From assembly GCA_030674185.1 (NCBI GenBank), contig CM060312.1, positions 35,268,862 through 35,332,861 on the forward strand: a stretch of 64,000 nucleotides of DNA, read 5' to 3'. A program made the position numbers and the translations under genes. Origin of the DNA: Monoplex corrugatus (Eukaryota > Mollusca > Gastropoda > Littorinimorpha > Ranellidae). The notes under the pieces were generated by a model that did no database searches, was not told the origin of the DNA, and worked only from the letters and a program-made list of their open reading frames with translations. The first letter of the stretch is position 1; every line of letters starts with the position of its first letter. Shown in pieces: positions 1 through 11,846 of this stretch.

Positions 1-821
1 GCAGTCACACTTGTCTGGTTTAATGACAACAGTTTTGCAGGGGAAAATTGAGGCCAAAACAAATCAGGACAGACCACCCACCTCGTAGGCCTATATAAAC
101 ATCACTGACATCAGCAGTTTGAATGTCCACGAAGTAGCACAGAGGAATCAAGATTGGATTGAATGAAGGAGAGTTGTTGTGACGTCTGCTGCAGCGCTAC
201 CAATCGGACTCGATGATGCTGACAGATTAGGGGTGAACCTTGTAACATTGTCAAAACATTGTTCTTGACTTTCCTCTTTTTTAAGCCCCCTTTCCTGAAA
301 AAAAACCATGATCTTTTCTTTTTGCAATGTTTACCATCAGTTTCATGTTATCACAATAATTCTGTAAGACTCATAGCAGATTCTGTAACACGCATGGTGT
401 TGTTGACAAGCTGTATACCATGTGGTCACTTTTCTTACACATCATTGGTTGACAAACGCTTAAAAAGAGCATAGAGAAGAGTCACAGCCCTGGTAGCATC
501 CGCATCCAAAACAGAGAACCAAATAAAGTATCGGTACCGGTATCTCACAATACTACTAAATTTTTTAAAGGCTTCTTAGAGCTTTTTTTTTTTTTTTGCT
601 AGTCCTCGTACACTCTGAGAGTGGTAGGACTTTAAGATCTACAGAACAGACACAGCCCTGTCTTACCCCTACTGGGCATTCAAACAGGTGAGAAAATTCA
701 CGGTTTACCCGAATACGTGAACACACCGATTTAATACATTGCTTTTAATGAAGCGAGGAATTTTTCTGTTACTCATTGCTTTCCTATATACTCTTAAGAT
801 TTTGTCATCAAGACTGAATTA
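1..821. other. No gene recognised
   Basis: No reading frame here shows a recognisable domain. The short open frame at 259-474 has no family resemblance and no splice context. There is a T homopolymer at about 584-597. The stretch ends where the left arm of the large palindrome begins. Confidence 0.5.
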
Positions 822-1175
822 AATTTTATGACCATTGTTTTGTGAAATTATAATAGGCACAATCTTATTATAATTTACACATATATCACGCCTAAACGAT
901 TATTATCCATCAAAGAATTTCACTTACTTTTTGTTAGGCCTGATCGGTTCAGCGAACCCTCGTCAGTAATCGGTTCAGCGAACCCTCGTCAGACTGACGA
1001 GGGTTCGCTGAACCGATCAGGCCTGTCAGACTGACGAGGGTTCGCTGAACCGATCAGGCCTAACAAAAAGTAAGTGAAATTCCTTGATGGATAATATTCG
1101 TTTAGGCGTGATATATGTGTAAATTATAATAAGATTGTGCCTATTATAATTTCACAAAACAATGGTCATAAAATT
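822..1175. repeat. Large palindrome with four hairpin units at its centre
   Basis: The left arm (822-992) is repeated in reverse complement by the right arm (994-1175) with very few differences, and there is essentially no spacer. The centre holds four copies of a unit of about 24 bp: two on the - strand (966-937 and 992-969) and two on the + strand (994-1020 and 1031-1057). Each unit reads CTGACGA followed by a small hairpin, GGTTC-GCT-GAACC, then GATCAG. The whole could extrude as a cruciform. The near-identity of the arms suggests a recent inverted duplication, although an assembly artefact cannot be excluded. Confidence 0.85.
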
Positions 1176-1179
1176 AAGT

Positions 1180-2110
1180 AACGCCTATATGGCTGAAACA
1201 AGAAAACTCTCAGGATGGACTGAATCAAAGGCTTTCTTAAAATCTACAAAAGCAAGCTATAATTTGCTACCCTTCTCGCACAACAATGTTTTGAACAATA
1301 GCACACAAAAAATATGATCCACTCTGGAATGTTTTTTCTTAAATCCTGCTTGGCATTTTGAGATCATGATTGTCATCTAGCAACATGCATAATAGTGTGT
1401 TGAGTATTGAAGTGTAATTGTTTGGAACAATTGTTTGTAGTGATACGCCCCTGTAATCATCCACATTTGCAGGATCCCCTTTGTTATAAATTGGTATAGG
1501 CATCTTTGACCAGTCCAGAGGGTAAATTCCTTGGTCAAAGGTGATATTAGATAGTTTGGCGATAAAATCATTTGATATCTCTACCGCCGTTTCTCGTCAT
1601 CTCAGTTGAATACGATTTATCCCATTTGCTTCACCTGCTTTCAAGTTATTAATAGCCCTTCTGATTTCTTCCTCTAATATTTCATCATTTTGCACATGTT
1701 TTGTTTGTTCATTTAAATCTACATGTACCTGTATACAGGCCGCTCATCAGGTGCTTCTGTATCACTTTGGAAGATATCTTAAAAAGGACCAATCTAGTCA
1801 TCAATAGTTACGAAATTTGCAACGTTATCCTTGTTGCCACATCCCATATTTCCTAATTCGTTCCAGAATTTAGATGAAGTTGTTAAATTGTTGGCCAGAG
1901 ATTTGGCTTTTCTTTTTTAACCCCGTGCCTTTTGGATTTAGTTTTTTTTCATACTTTTTTCGTGCTTTGACATAAACAATCCTTTCAACTTCTTTTCTAA
2001 TTCTTCTGTAATGATTTAGTTGCTTTTCTGCTGCCGTTTTTGCTTTCTTACATTTTTCATCAAACCTATCTAATCTATCTTCTTTATGTTACCACACTTT
2101 TTATTGTATG
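1180..2110 (-). mobile_element. Decayed non-LTR retrotransposon, reverse-transcriptase part
   Basis: Read on the - strand from about 2110 downward, the sequence gives a lysine-rich pre-RT segment, then LEEEIRRAINNLKAGEANG, then NKGDPANVDDYRGVSL, then FVDFRKAF-like residues near 1240-1210. These are the order and motifs of a LINE reverse transcriptase fingers/palm region (the K-G-D...N-Y-R-G block and the motif A region). Frameshifts and stops occur throughout, so this is a dead copy. The clade is not resolved. Its 3' side runs straight into the right arm of the palindrome at 822-1175, so the palindrome may be part of, or inserted in, this element. Confidence 0.65.
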
Positions 2111-2340
2111 TACTAGCACTGCCTTTTTTCAGACATTGAACAAATATGTAGAAAGCATTTTTTTTTATCCACATTGCTGTTGAATGATGTTTGATCCTCA
2201 TAAAGCTTACTCTGGGTGTCGCTGCTTTTTAACCTATTTATGAAGTTGTCTTTTTGTCCTTTTTCATCTCCTTTTCAAATGAATTTCTCTGGTTGTGTGC
2301 TTCTTTTTTCTTTTTCTTTTGTTTTTTGTTTTGTTTCGTT

Positions 2341-2389
2341 TTTTGTTTGTTTGTTTGTTTGTTTGTTTGTTTGTTTGTTTGTTTGTTTT
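2341..2389. repeat. (TTTG)n microsatellite
   Basis: About twelve consecutive TTTG units. Confidence 0.9.
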
Positions 2390-2480
2390 ACTTTTCCGTT
2401 ACCGTTCCCTCCTACATCCAGTTCTAGTTTAATTCATGATAACTGGTAATAGGTCTGTTTCAGTAAAACTGTTAACATAT

Positions 2481-2629
2481 GGTAAAACAATTTGAAATAA
2501 TGAAATAGATGAGAACATACAATATAATGGTCTACACAATATATGTACAGTTATATGTAAAACACTTTGAAATAATGAAATAGATGAGAACATACAATAT
2601 AAAAGTCTACACAATATATGTACAGTTGT
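2481..2629. repeat. Two-copy 75-bp tandem duplication
   Basis: The blocks beginning near 2491 and 2566 share TTTGAAATAATGAAATAGAT and most of the following sequence. They lie just upstream of the 65-bp minisatellite but are unrelated to its unit. Confidence 0.75.
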
Positions 2630-3777
2630 CATTAAACCCTTCTCACACACTGTTCAAAACAATACTCTCAAACATGTTACAAAAAATTCATCAAATCCTT
2701 CTCACAGCAGATGTTCAAAACAATACATTCAAACATTGTTACAAAAAGTCATCAAATCCCTTCTCAAACAGACTGTTCAAAACAATACATTCAAACATTG
2801 TTACAAAAAAAGTCATCAAATCCCTTCTCACAACAGACTGTTCAAAACAATACATTCAAACATTGTTACAAAAAAAGTCATCAAATCCCTTCTCACAACA
2901 GACTGTTCAAAACAATACATTCAAACATTGTTACAAAAAAAGTCATCAAATCCCTTCTCACAACAGACTGTTCAAAACAATACATTCAAACATTGTTACA
3001 AAAAAAGTCATCAAATCCCTTCTCATAACAGACTGTTCAAAACAATACATTCAAACATTGTTACAAAAAAAGTCATCAAATCCCTTCTCACAACAGACTG
3101 TTCAAAACAATACATTCAAACATTGTTACAAAAAAAGTCATCAAATCCCTTCTCACAACAGACTGTTCAAAACAATACATTCAAACATTGTTACAAAAAA
3201 AGTCATCAAATCCCTTCTCACAACAGACTGTTCAAAACAATACATTCAAACATTGTTACAAAAAAAGTCATCAAATCCCTTCTCACAGCAGACTGTTCAA
3301 AACAATACATTCAAACATTGTTACAAAAAAATTCATCAAATCCCTTCTCACACAGACTATTCAAAATAATACTCTCAAACATTGTTACAAAAAAGTCATC
3401 AAATCCCTTCTCACAACAGACTGTTCAAAACAATACTCTCAAACATTGTTACAAAAAATTCATCAAATCCCTTCTCACAGCAGACTGTTCAAAACAATAC
3501 TCTCAAAAATTGTTACAAAAAATTCATCAAATCCTTTCTCACAGCAGACTGTTCAAAACAATACTCTCAAACATTGTTACAAAAAATTCATCAAATCCCT
3601 TCTCACAGCAGACTGTTCAAAACAATACTCTCAAACATTGTTACAAAAAATTCATCAAATCCCTTCTCACAGCAGACTGTTCAAAACAATACTCTCAAAC
3701 ATTGTTACAAAAAATTCATCAAATCCCTTCTCACAGCAGATGTTCAAAACAATACAAACTCTGTTACAAAATCTAAA
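2630..3777. repeat. 65-bp minisatellite, about 18 copies
   Basis: The unit starts TCATCAAATCCCTTCTCACA and continues to a run of A. The period is exactly 65 bp between about 2821 and 3300. Two subfamilies are visible: units before about 3360 carry ACATTCAAACATTG, and later ones carry ACTCTCAAACATTG with a shorter A run (period about 63). Because 65 is not a multiple of 3, all three + frames stay open and read the same peptides in turn. The long open frames here (for example 2584-3369 and 2736-3776) are therefore by-products of the repeat and not genes. Confidence 0.95.
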
Positions 3778-4084
3778 CAACTGATCGCCAAAAATAATGT
3801 CATGGTTATCTTGTGACTTTCTCAGAAAGTTGTTGTGAGCACAAACATATGTTGATTCAAAATCGCAACTACTTTCAGCCACAGAAAACTTACCACTCGC
3901 TGGTCGGCCATGGAAGTAACCATTCACGAAGATACAAAATTCACCCTGAGAAGCCTGAAGAGCTAAAACAAATTATTCCAACACTTCTATGCCATAAACA
4001 TCCGGCAGAATCCTCCAGTATGGAGAATTATATATACATGGATGCGGGCACAGATTAAATAATAGGTTTGCTTTTTCAAAACAT
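3778..4084. other. No gene recognised
   Basis: Unique-looking sequence between the minisatellite and a dispersed repeat. No motif was recognised. Confidence 0.5.
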
Positions 4085-4580
4085 ACCTTTTTGAATCTTT
4101 ACAATAATAGACCTTGAAATTTCCTCTTTTCTGTCAATCTCTTTGTTTCTGCCTTGTTCCTTTGCTTTCTGTCATTTCTTCCTATCATTTTCTGCCTTGC
4201 TGGTCCATTCGCCTGTATGTGTTCGATAACGTCTTACGTACTTAGGATTGATAATTGGGTACATGTATTAAGTGCATTTTTGGCTCTAAGAAGGTGAGAT
4301 ATGCGGAAGCGGTTTTACGTAATTTAGGCCCGTTGTTATATATATGTTTTGGTGTCCTTATGTATGCTTAAATTTGTATTCAGGTGTTGTTGTTTTTTAA
4401 AAAACCCTGTGCGATAAATTGGACGGAGTGGTCGACGCCAGGGACATGTCCTTACAATATGTGCACAATTGCAATAATGTCTGTACTTCATTTTCTTTTC
4501 TTTTTTTTCTGATGAAGTTTTGTATGTTTTGAAGTGGTTATAACCCTGATATGGCTCTACGCAGTCGGCTGGGCTTTAAA
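4085..4580 (+). repeat. Dispersed repeat family A, copy 1
   Basis: This block shares extended similarity with 39275-39793 (+), 57872-58393 (-) and, for its 3' end only, 47440-47537 (+). Shared landmarks in order are CTTTGCTTTCTGTCATTTCT, TTTTTGGCTCTA, GTGCGATAAATTGGACGGAG and the terminal CTGATATGGCTCTACGCAGT followed by CGGCTGGGCTTTAA. No coding potential is seen. This copy lacks about the first 70 bp found in copies 2 and 3. It is probably a non-autonomous element or the 3' part of one; its class is unknown. Confidence 0.8.
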
Positions 4581-4811
4581 TAACAATAACAGTTTGTATC
4601 GTGTTTTGTACCAGTGTTGACATGTACACAGTCTGTAGCTCTTCCACAGCTGAAATCAATGCCTTACTGACGTCTGTCATTTTGTCTTTACCAAAAATAA
4701 AAAATAAACTCTTGTATGTTCTGATTGTACCGTCAGTCGTTGACGTACCTGACGGTTATGTCATATCACTTTACGTGCGATCACGTGGAATGACAATGTC
4801 GATGAACTGAC

Positions 4812-5072
4812 GATCATCATCATCATCATGTGCCCTGCCGCATGGCTTTGGCGATCATGGCCCTCCATATGTATCTGTCCCTTGCTGCCGCAAGCACATC
4901 TTCCACTCTCTCTGTCCTCAGCCGCTCTCTGCAAGTCCGTCCAATATTTTCTCCCTGGGTCTACCTGGTGCTCTCTTTCCCTCCACCTTTCCCGTTGTGA
5001 CCAAGTGCTCTAATTCCCCTTTCCTCATAAAATGGCCTATAAATGTTGCCTGTCTTTTCCTAGTCTTCGTAA
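4812..5072 (-). mobile_element. RTE-like LINE 3' end, antisense
   Basis: The reverse complement matches the tails at 10140-10390, 20345-20640 and 38455-38790: a peptide of the type [20 protein letters not shown], then a glycine/arginine-rich tail, ending in a short (GAT)n run at 4812-4829. It is the 5'-truncated 3' end of the same LINE family. Confidence 0.8.
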
Positions 5073-5308
5073 TGAATGATCTTCATGTGGACTGACGATG
5101 GAAAGGACTTTTCCAGCTTTGACTGTCAGTGTTTACCGCAGTGGTATGTCTTGCGTGGAGACGTTCTCTTCTCTCTGTCAGCTGACGCTGGTGGTAATGA
5201 CTTGTGGTCGAGTCATCTCTTCCGAGGTCACATGAGAAGGATGTGTGTGGGTGTGTCTTCTCTGTCTGTTAGGCCTACCAAAATTTGTTGGCAAGATTTT
5301 CTTTACCA

Positions 5309-5310
<2 letters not shown>

Positions 5311-5367
<57 letters not shown>

Positions 5368-5383
5368 CTCTCTCTCCCTCTCT
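5311..5383. repeat. (CT)n microsatellite
   Basis: Nearly pure TCTC run with a few TTTC and CCCTC interruptions. Confidence 0.95.
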
Positions 5384-6290
5384 CTGTGATCACAAACCAT
5401 TTGTGGTCAGATTAACATAAAAGATGTACTGACGTATACGGGCTTCATAAAAATTCTTAAAAAGCACAAAATCCTTGTCTTCCGGCTTTGAAAAAATGTT
5501 ACTGTAAAACTAACACGTTTTCCTCTGAACAAGTCACGTAAAAAGATTTGTCAAAAATAAAAAAGGACAGACAATCAGTGTAGATTTGTTTTGGGGTTCT
5601 TCGCATACTGATTAGTTAAAAGTCAAAAGCTGCCTAGAAACGATTGTCTTTTAATGACATGTACAATTTTCACTGTTAATAAAACAGGCGAGAAAAAAAA
5701 TCAAGATCAGTATAAAAAGGAAGAACAAAGAAATATAAAACAAACAGACGAATGGGCATAAGACAAAGCAGCTGGTCAGTTATAACATTTTAAAGTCAAC
5801 AACATAATACATGTAGGTTTAAGTTGTCAGAGCAAGCCATAAAATACAAAGAGGATCTTTACATCATTATTGCTACCAAAAGATCTGACGTAACATACAC
5901 AGAAAAATAATCATTCACTGATTTGCAATAGAAGAATTAATAACAACACAGTAAAACAACCATTTTGCCTAAAATGTGATACAGTTACCCTTGATTTTGG
6001 CACTGTAGTCTTAAATTTTGTGTCTATTAATCAAGTCTTTTTTTTTCAAACAGAATGTTTGTGAAGTAATTTTTTAACTTACGTTTAGAAACATACATTT
6101 CAGCAAACAATATCTGGAAATCATAAACTGCGTCTGTGTTGAATCCTTAGTTTGCGTACAGATTGATTGTTAATTAATACCGTCGACAGACCGAGTAAAG
6201 AAGACTCAAGGACTAAAATGATTTACGATTTATTGAACGTTTCATCTTGAAATGTTCATCTCAAAATTCTGCTGGTGGTAATTATGACAG
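5384..6290. other. A+T-rich stretch, no gene recognised
   Basis: No long frame, no recognised motif and no obvious repeat. Confidence 0.5.
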
Positions 6291-6418
6291 TTTATTTTTA
6301 TCATAATATTTACGAAACAGGCTGTAAGTCTGTTGAAATTCTATCTTGCCCACAGTTTATTTTTTATCTTAACTATTTACGAAACAGGCTGTAAGTTTGT
6401 TGAAATTCTATCTTGCTT
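6291..6418. repeat. Two-copy tandem duplication of about 65 bp
   Basis: The segment TTTACGAAACAGGCTGTAAG plus its following sequence (ending TTCTATCTTGC) occurs at about 6310-6350 and 6371-6415. Confidence 0.8.
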
Positions 6419-6518
6419 AATATTTTTTTAATACGTTAAATGTTGATATACGCTTTTCATAGGTTATCATATACCTATAACATTAAAAAAAAAAGAAGAA
6501 TGCATTATGTATGTAGGC

Positions 6519-6536
6519 CGTGTGTGTGTGTGTGTG

Positions 6537-6577
<41 letters not shown>

Positions 6578-6805
6578 CGTGTGTGTGTCTTCATACACAC
6601 ACACATATATACATATACATATACACTCATACACACACTTACATATACATATATATATAAATATATGTATATGTATGTATATAATATGTGTGTGTGTGTG
6701 TGTGTATTAAATATCTATAAATATAAATACATATCTTCATGCATACATACATACTTACATCTGTCTATCTATTTATATCTATTGATCTATCTATCTATCT
6801 ATCTA

Positions 6806-6841
<36 letters not shown>

Positions 6842-6952
6842 ACTATTACCTGTCTGTCTGCCTACTTTCTATCTGTCTGTCTGTCTGTCTGTCTGTCTAT
6901 CCATCCATCTATCCATCCATCTCTCTCTCTCTCTCCCTCTCTTTAATACATA
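6519..6952. repeat. Compound microsatellite cluster
   Basis: (TG)n at 6520-6600 is followed by TACA/TATA-rich sequence, (TG)n at 6688-6705, then (CTAT)n, (CTGT)n and (CCAT)n blocks and (CT)n up to about 6945. Open frames on both strands here are low-complexity artefacts. Confidence 0.95.
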
Positions 6953-7039
6953 TATACGTACGTGCGGCACACAGGCCCACTGGTGTCTGGACACATCCTG
7001 GTGCCCACGAACCAGATCCCCCGCTATGGGTAAATAGCA

Positions 7040-8125
7040 TCTTTGAGGTGTCTCGAGAGAGACCAAGGCTAAGGGAGTAAACCCTGACAGAAAATCACCA
7101 CTGGCCTTGTGGTTGTCTCTGGAGAGACCAAGGCTAAGGGAGTAAACCCTGACAGAAAATCACCACTGGCCTTGTGGTTGTCTCTGGAGAGACCAAGGCT
7201 AAGGGAGTAAACCCTGACAGAAAATCACCACTGTCTTGTCGTTGTCTCTGGAGAGACCAAGGGTAAGGGAGTAAACCCTGACAGAAAATCACCACTGGCC
7301 TTGTGGTTGTCTCTGGAGAGACCAAGGCTAAGGGAGTAAACCCTGACAGAAAATCACCACTGTCTTGTCGTTGTCTCTGGAGAGACCAAGGGTAAGGGAG
7401 TAAACCCTGACAGAAAATCACCACTGTCTTGTCGTTGTCTCTGGAGAGACCAAGGCTAAGGGAGTAAACCCTGACAGAAAATCACCACTGGCCTTGTGGT
7501 TGTCTCTGGAGAGACCAAGGCTAAGGGAGTAAACCCTGACAGAAAATCACCACTGGCCTTGTGGTTGTCTCTGGAGAGACCAAGGCTAAGGGAGTAAACC
7601 CTGACAGAAAATCACCACTGTCTTGTCGTTGTCTCTGGAGAGACCAAGGTAAGGGAGTAAACCCTGACAGAAAATCACCACTGGCCTTGTGGTTGTCTCT
7701 GGAGAGACCAAGGCTAAGGGAGTAAACCCTGACAGAAAATCACCACTGTCTTGTCGTTGTCTCTGGAGAGACCAAGGGTAAGGGAGTAAACCCTGACAGA
7801 AAATCACCACTGTCTTGTCGTTGTCTCTGGAGAGACCAAGGGTAAGGAGTAAACCCTGACAGAAAATCACACTGGCCTTGTGGTTGTCTCTGGAGAGACC
7901 AAGGCTAAGGGAGTAAACCCTGACAGAAAATCACCACTGTCTTGTCGTTGTCTCTGGAGAGACCAAGGCTAAGGGAGTAAACCCTGACAGAAAATCACCA
8001 CTGCCTTGTGGTTGTCTCTGGAGAGACCAAGGCTAAGGGAGTAAATCCTGACAGAAAATCACCAATGCCTTGTGGTTGTCTCTGGAGAGACCAAGGGTAA
8101 GGGAGTAAACCCTGACAGAATGTCA
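7040..8125 (+). repeat. 64/65-bp minisatellite, about 17 copies, two unit types
   Basis: The unit contains GAGACCAAGGCTAAGGGAGT, AACCCTGACAGAAAATCACC and GTTGTCTCTGGAGA. Type A units (65 bp) carry CTGGCCTTGTGG and type B units (64 bp) carry CTGTCTTGTCG, interspersed. The 3' edge degenerates near 8080-8125. The block GAGACCAAGGCTAAGGGAGT resembles a segment at about 8441-8470 that precedes the endonuclease region of the LINE at 8640. The array may therefore derive from repeated 5' sequence of that LINE. That derivation is an inference. Confidence 0.93.
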
Positions 8126-8192
8126 CCTTCACTGCTTTGTGAGTATTCATGAGAACCAAAACAAGTGTAACTGCCCGCGTTCAAGCAAACAG

Positions 8193-8440
8193 GAACCAGA
8201 AAGAATATGAACGCGTATTTATTAATACAACAAAACAAGAAAGGCGCAAATTTTCGGCCAACTGGCCTTCGTCAAGGTAAGATTACAAACAAACACTAGA
8301 TACAAAAAAAATTGAGAAAATTTTTGTATCTAGTGTTTGTTTGTAATCTTACGCTTGACAAAGGGAAAATTTGCGCCTGTCTTGTTTTGTTGTATTAAAT
8401 ACGCGTTCATATTCTCCTTTCGTTTTTTTTTTCTGATTCA
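8193..8440. repeat. Inverted repeat, arms about 118 bp
   Basis: The left arm (about 8193-8313) and right arm (about 8317-8440) are imperfect reverse complements separated by 3 bp. Landmarks are GAATATGAACGCGTATTT and AGATTACAAACAAACACTAG, with their complements on the right. The left arm contains GGCCAACTGGCC, missing from the right arm. On the - strand (8275-8252) the left arm reads TTGACGA-A-GGCC-AGTT-GGCC-GAAA, close to a hammerhead ribozyme core with the first core C changed to T. No reading frame is supported. Confidence 0.85.
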
Positions 8441-8639
8441 TGAGAACGACAAAGGCTAGCGGGGAGTCCGCACAAAAACCGATGGAAGGCAACGGGAAAC
8501 CACCATCACATCCTCGTTTGTAAATCATGGCCAGCTGAGAGAAAAGAAACCTAAACGATATAAATAGACGCTCCACTGGAGCATCTTCGTCCAGTGGGGA
8601 AAGTCATGCTGCGCAGATGGCACCTGATCATCATCAAGT

Positions 8640-10390
8640 TACTGCGATCAGACTCAAAAATATAAAGAATTGCAACTTGGAATGTTAGAACATTTCTCCA
8701 CAAAGAAAAATTAGAAAATGACTAAATATCAATACATTAGGACTCCGGGAGATGAGATGGAAGGGAGTAGGCATGATAACATTGGGCAAGCATAAAATTA
8801 TATATTCTGGCAAGAACACATATGAAAGAGGGAGGCGTCATAATGAACGATGACAGTCAAAGTCTATAAAGGATACTGAGCTATATCAGACCGAGTTTTA
8901 TTAGTTAGATTGGAAGGCAAGCCATTTGATATCAATTTCAAAAAGCCCTAGGATCACGCAATATTACATGTACTATAGGACTGAATGAGGCTCTAGATGA
9001 ATTTGGTATTGTAAAAGTGACAGTCCTCCTAAATAGAATGTATGACAACGGAAACCCCCTAAAGATGTGTCAAAATCACTTTTCATCGCACCTCCAAAGA
9101 AAGCATGTGCTATAGAATGAGAACTCCATCGTACAATTAGCCTAATGAGCCACGTGATAAAGATTCTATTAAGAATAATCATGATGAAGGCAAGAAACGA
9201 AATCAAAACGGAAACAGCAGAAGAACAATGTGCATTTGTTGAAGGAAAGGAAGTATTAATGCAATACACATCCTAAGAACTCTCATGGAAAGATCAGCTG
9301 AGTTGAATAAGGATTCGTATGTATTTTTGTTGTATTAACAAGGTTTTTGATTGGGTGAGACACGAAGAAATGATCAACCAGCTGGAAAAGGGCAATATTG
9401 ATGGAAAAGATCTAAGAAAAATAAGGAATATGTATTGAGAGCAAACAGCAACAATGAGAGTAGAAAATAATATAAGCTCTTTTCAAAATATCAGAAGAGG
9501 GCTCTTTCCAAAATATCAGAAGAGGGCGTTGGCAGGGACGTGTTCTGACACCAGATTCGTTTCCACTTTACAACGAAACCATCATGAGAAATCTAGAAGA
9601 ATGCCCTGGGATAAAGACTGGAGTAAAAATTGTAAACAATGTTATGAAGATGACATCGTTCCAATTGCACAAAATGAAAAAGACCTACAAAATCTTGTGA
9701 ATATAATAGGAATAGAGAGCAAAAATAAAGGGCTAGAAATAAATGGCAAGAAGACTGAAGTCATGGTAATCAGTAAAAAAAACAATAATCCCTCATTGTA
9801 AAATAACAGCAAACAGCACAACCTTGAGACAAGTTGATAAGTTTAAATATCTGGGAGCAGTCATCTCACCATGCAACAGATGCATACCAGGAATATCTAG
9901 CACAATTGGCCAAGCTTAAACATCATTTAAAAAAATGAAAAGCGTTCTTACCATCAAATGCCTATCAATTAACATCAGGAAGAGAGTTCTTCAGCGTTAT
10001 ATGGAACCAATACTGTTGTACGGATGCGAAGCGTGGACAGTCAACACGCAAAGTCGGAAAAAGATTGAGGTAGCTGAAATGTGATTTCTTAAAGAATGTT
10101 ATGAGGTCCATGGAAAGCAAACAAAAGCAAAGAGAACAAACGAGGCAGTCTAGGAAAAGACCAGCAATATATATAGGACATTTTATAAGGCATGACAAAT
10201 TTGAGCACCTAGTCACACCAGGAAAGCTGGAGGGAAAAAACACCAGGTAGAACCAGGGAGTGATATTGGACTGATTTGCGGAGTGGTTGAAGACAGAAAG
10301 GGTGGGAAATGTACTTGCAGCAACAAAAGATAGAATCGTATGGAGGGTCATGATCACCAACGCCATGCAGCAGGGCACATGATGATGAAG
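8640..10390 (+). mobile_element. Degenerate RTE-like LINE (endonuclease, RT and tail)
   Basis: The order of remnants matches a LINE ORF2. ATWNVRT at about 8668 and LGLREMRWKGVG at about 8733 mark the start of an APE-type endonuclease. FDWVRHEEMINQLEKGNIDG at about 9346 is a reverse-transcriptase motif A region, and EDDIVPIAQNEKDLQNLVN at about 9648 is motif C with YADD changed to YEDD. FKYLGAVIS follows at about 9843, then RVLQRYMEPILLYGCEAWTV at about 9981 and the GHFIRHDKFEHLVTPGKLEG tail. Stops and frameshifts occur throughout and the body is shorter than a full element, so there are internal deletions. It ends in a short GATGATGA tail. The clade assignment (RTE-like) rests on remembered motif style. 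Confidence 0.75.
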
Positions 10391-10544
10391 ACTTCAGATG
10401 ACGCTTTGCTGTGCTAACCACAGCATGTAACGTGGGCCTTAACTGGCCAGATCCCAAATTTACCATAATTAGTCTAAAGAGTTTGAAATATAGATTGTCC
10501 GCTTTCAAAAAATAACAAATACACATGTCCATATTCGCATACGG

Positions 10545-11120
10545 CTGCAAAAATAATATCAGCTCTCTCCAGGCTGAAATCCGTATGGAAAGACCAGAAC
10601 ATCTTCATGAAACACAAGCTGTGGCTTTTACTTGCACTTCCATCTTCCTATTCTGTAGCATCACTGCAGATTTGGAAAGACGACTCCAAGTCATGAAAAC
10701 GGGGTATTATGGCAAAGCACTAAACATCAATAGATAGACTGATCATATCACCAACGAAAAAATGCGCCATACCATCAAGCAGCCCATTACACCATATAAA
10801 GATTTGCTGACTTGGCTAAAAAAAAAAAAAAAAAAAAAAAAGAGAGAACTAATTTGGTATAGCCATGTAACAACATCCAATGGCCTTGCTAAATCAATCA
10901 TCCAGGATACTGTTGAAAGACGGAGAGGATGGGAAAGACAGAAAAAATAACACATAAAACAATGGACTGACCACATTGCGGAATGGACAGAGAAACCATT
11001 TGCAGAGACTCAAGCTTTGGTACACAACCAGCAGACCTGGGAGAATCAGGTGAACAGTTCTTTAAGTGATGCCCCTGTGACTCTTCACAGGGTTAAGGGA
11101 GAAGAAAAAGAAAAAGTGAA
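10545..11120 (+). mobile_element. Second LINE family, 3' end
   Basis: Contains a DLERRLQVM motif at about 10669, the EKMRHTIKQPI block near 10757, and IWYSHVTTSNGLAKSIIQDT after an A homopolymer (10817-10840). A Trp/Asp/Arg-rich tail follows. These are C-terminal LINE ORF2 features of the same family as 22340-23150 (-) and 24085-25250 (+). Frames are broken and the 5' part is missing. Confidence 0.7.

Positions 11121-11846
<726 letters not shown>

Noticed and set aside
822..1175. DNA transposon defined by long inverted repeats (foldback/MITE)
   Set aside because: There is no spacer, no clear target duplication was found (flanks GAATT and AAGTA differ), and four hairpin units form the centre. 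The palindrome call is safer.
2584..3776. Long + strand open frames of 198-346 codons
   Set aside because: They are translations of the 65-bp minisatellite in successive frames. All three frames stay open with the same peptide, which is expected from the period and is not evidence of a gene.
4828..5013. Small + strand frame with Cys and Leu
   Set aside because: It is the antisense of the RTE-like LINE tail, whose - strand translation matches three other copies.
8973..10550. Several - strand frames of 98-137 codons
   Set aside because: They lie antisense to the LINE at 8640-10390, whose + strand carries the recognisable motifs.
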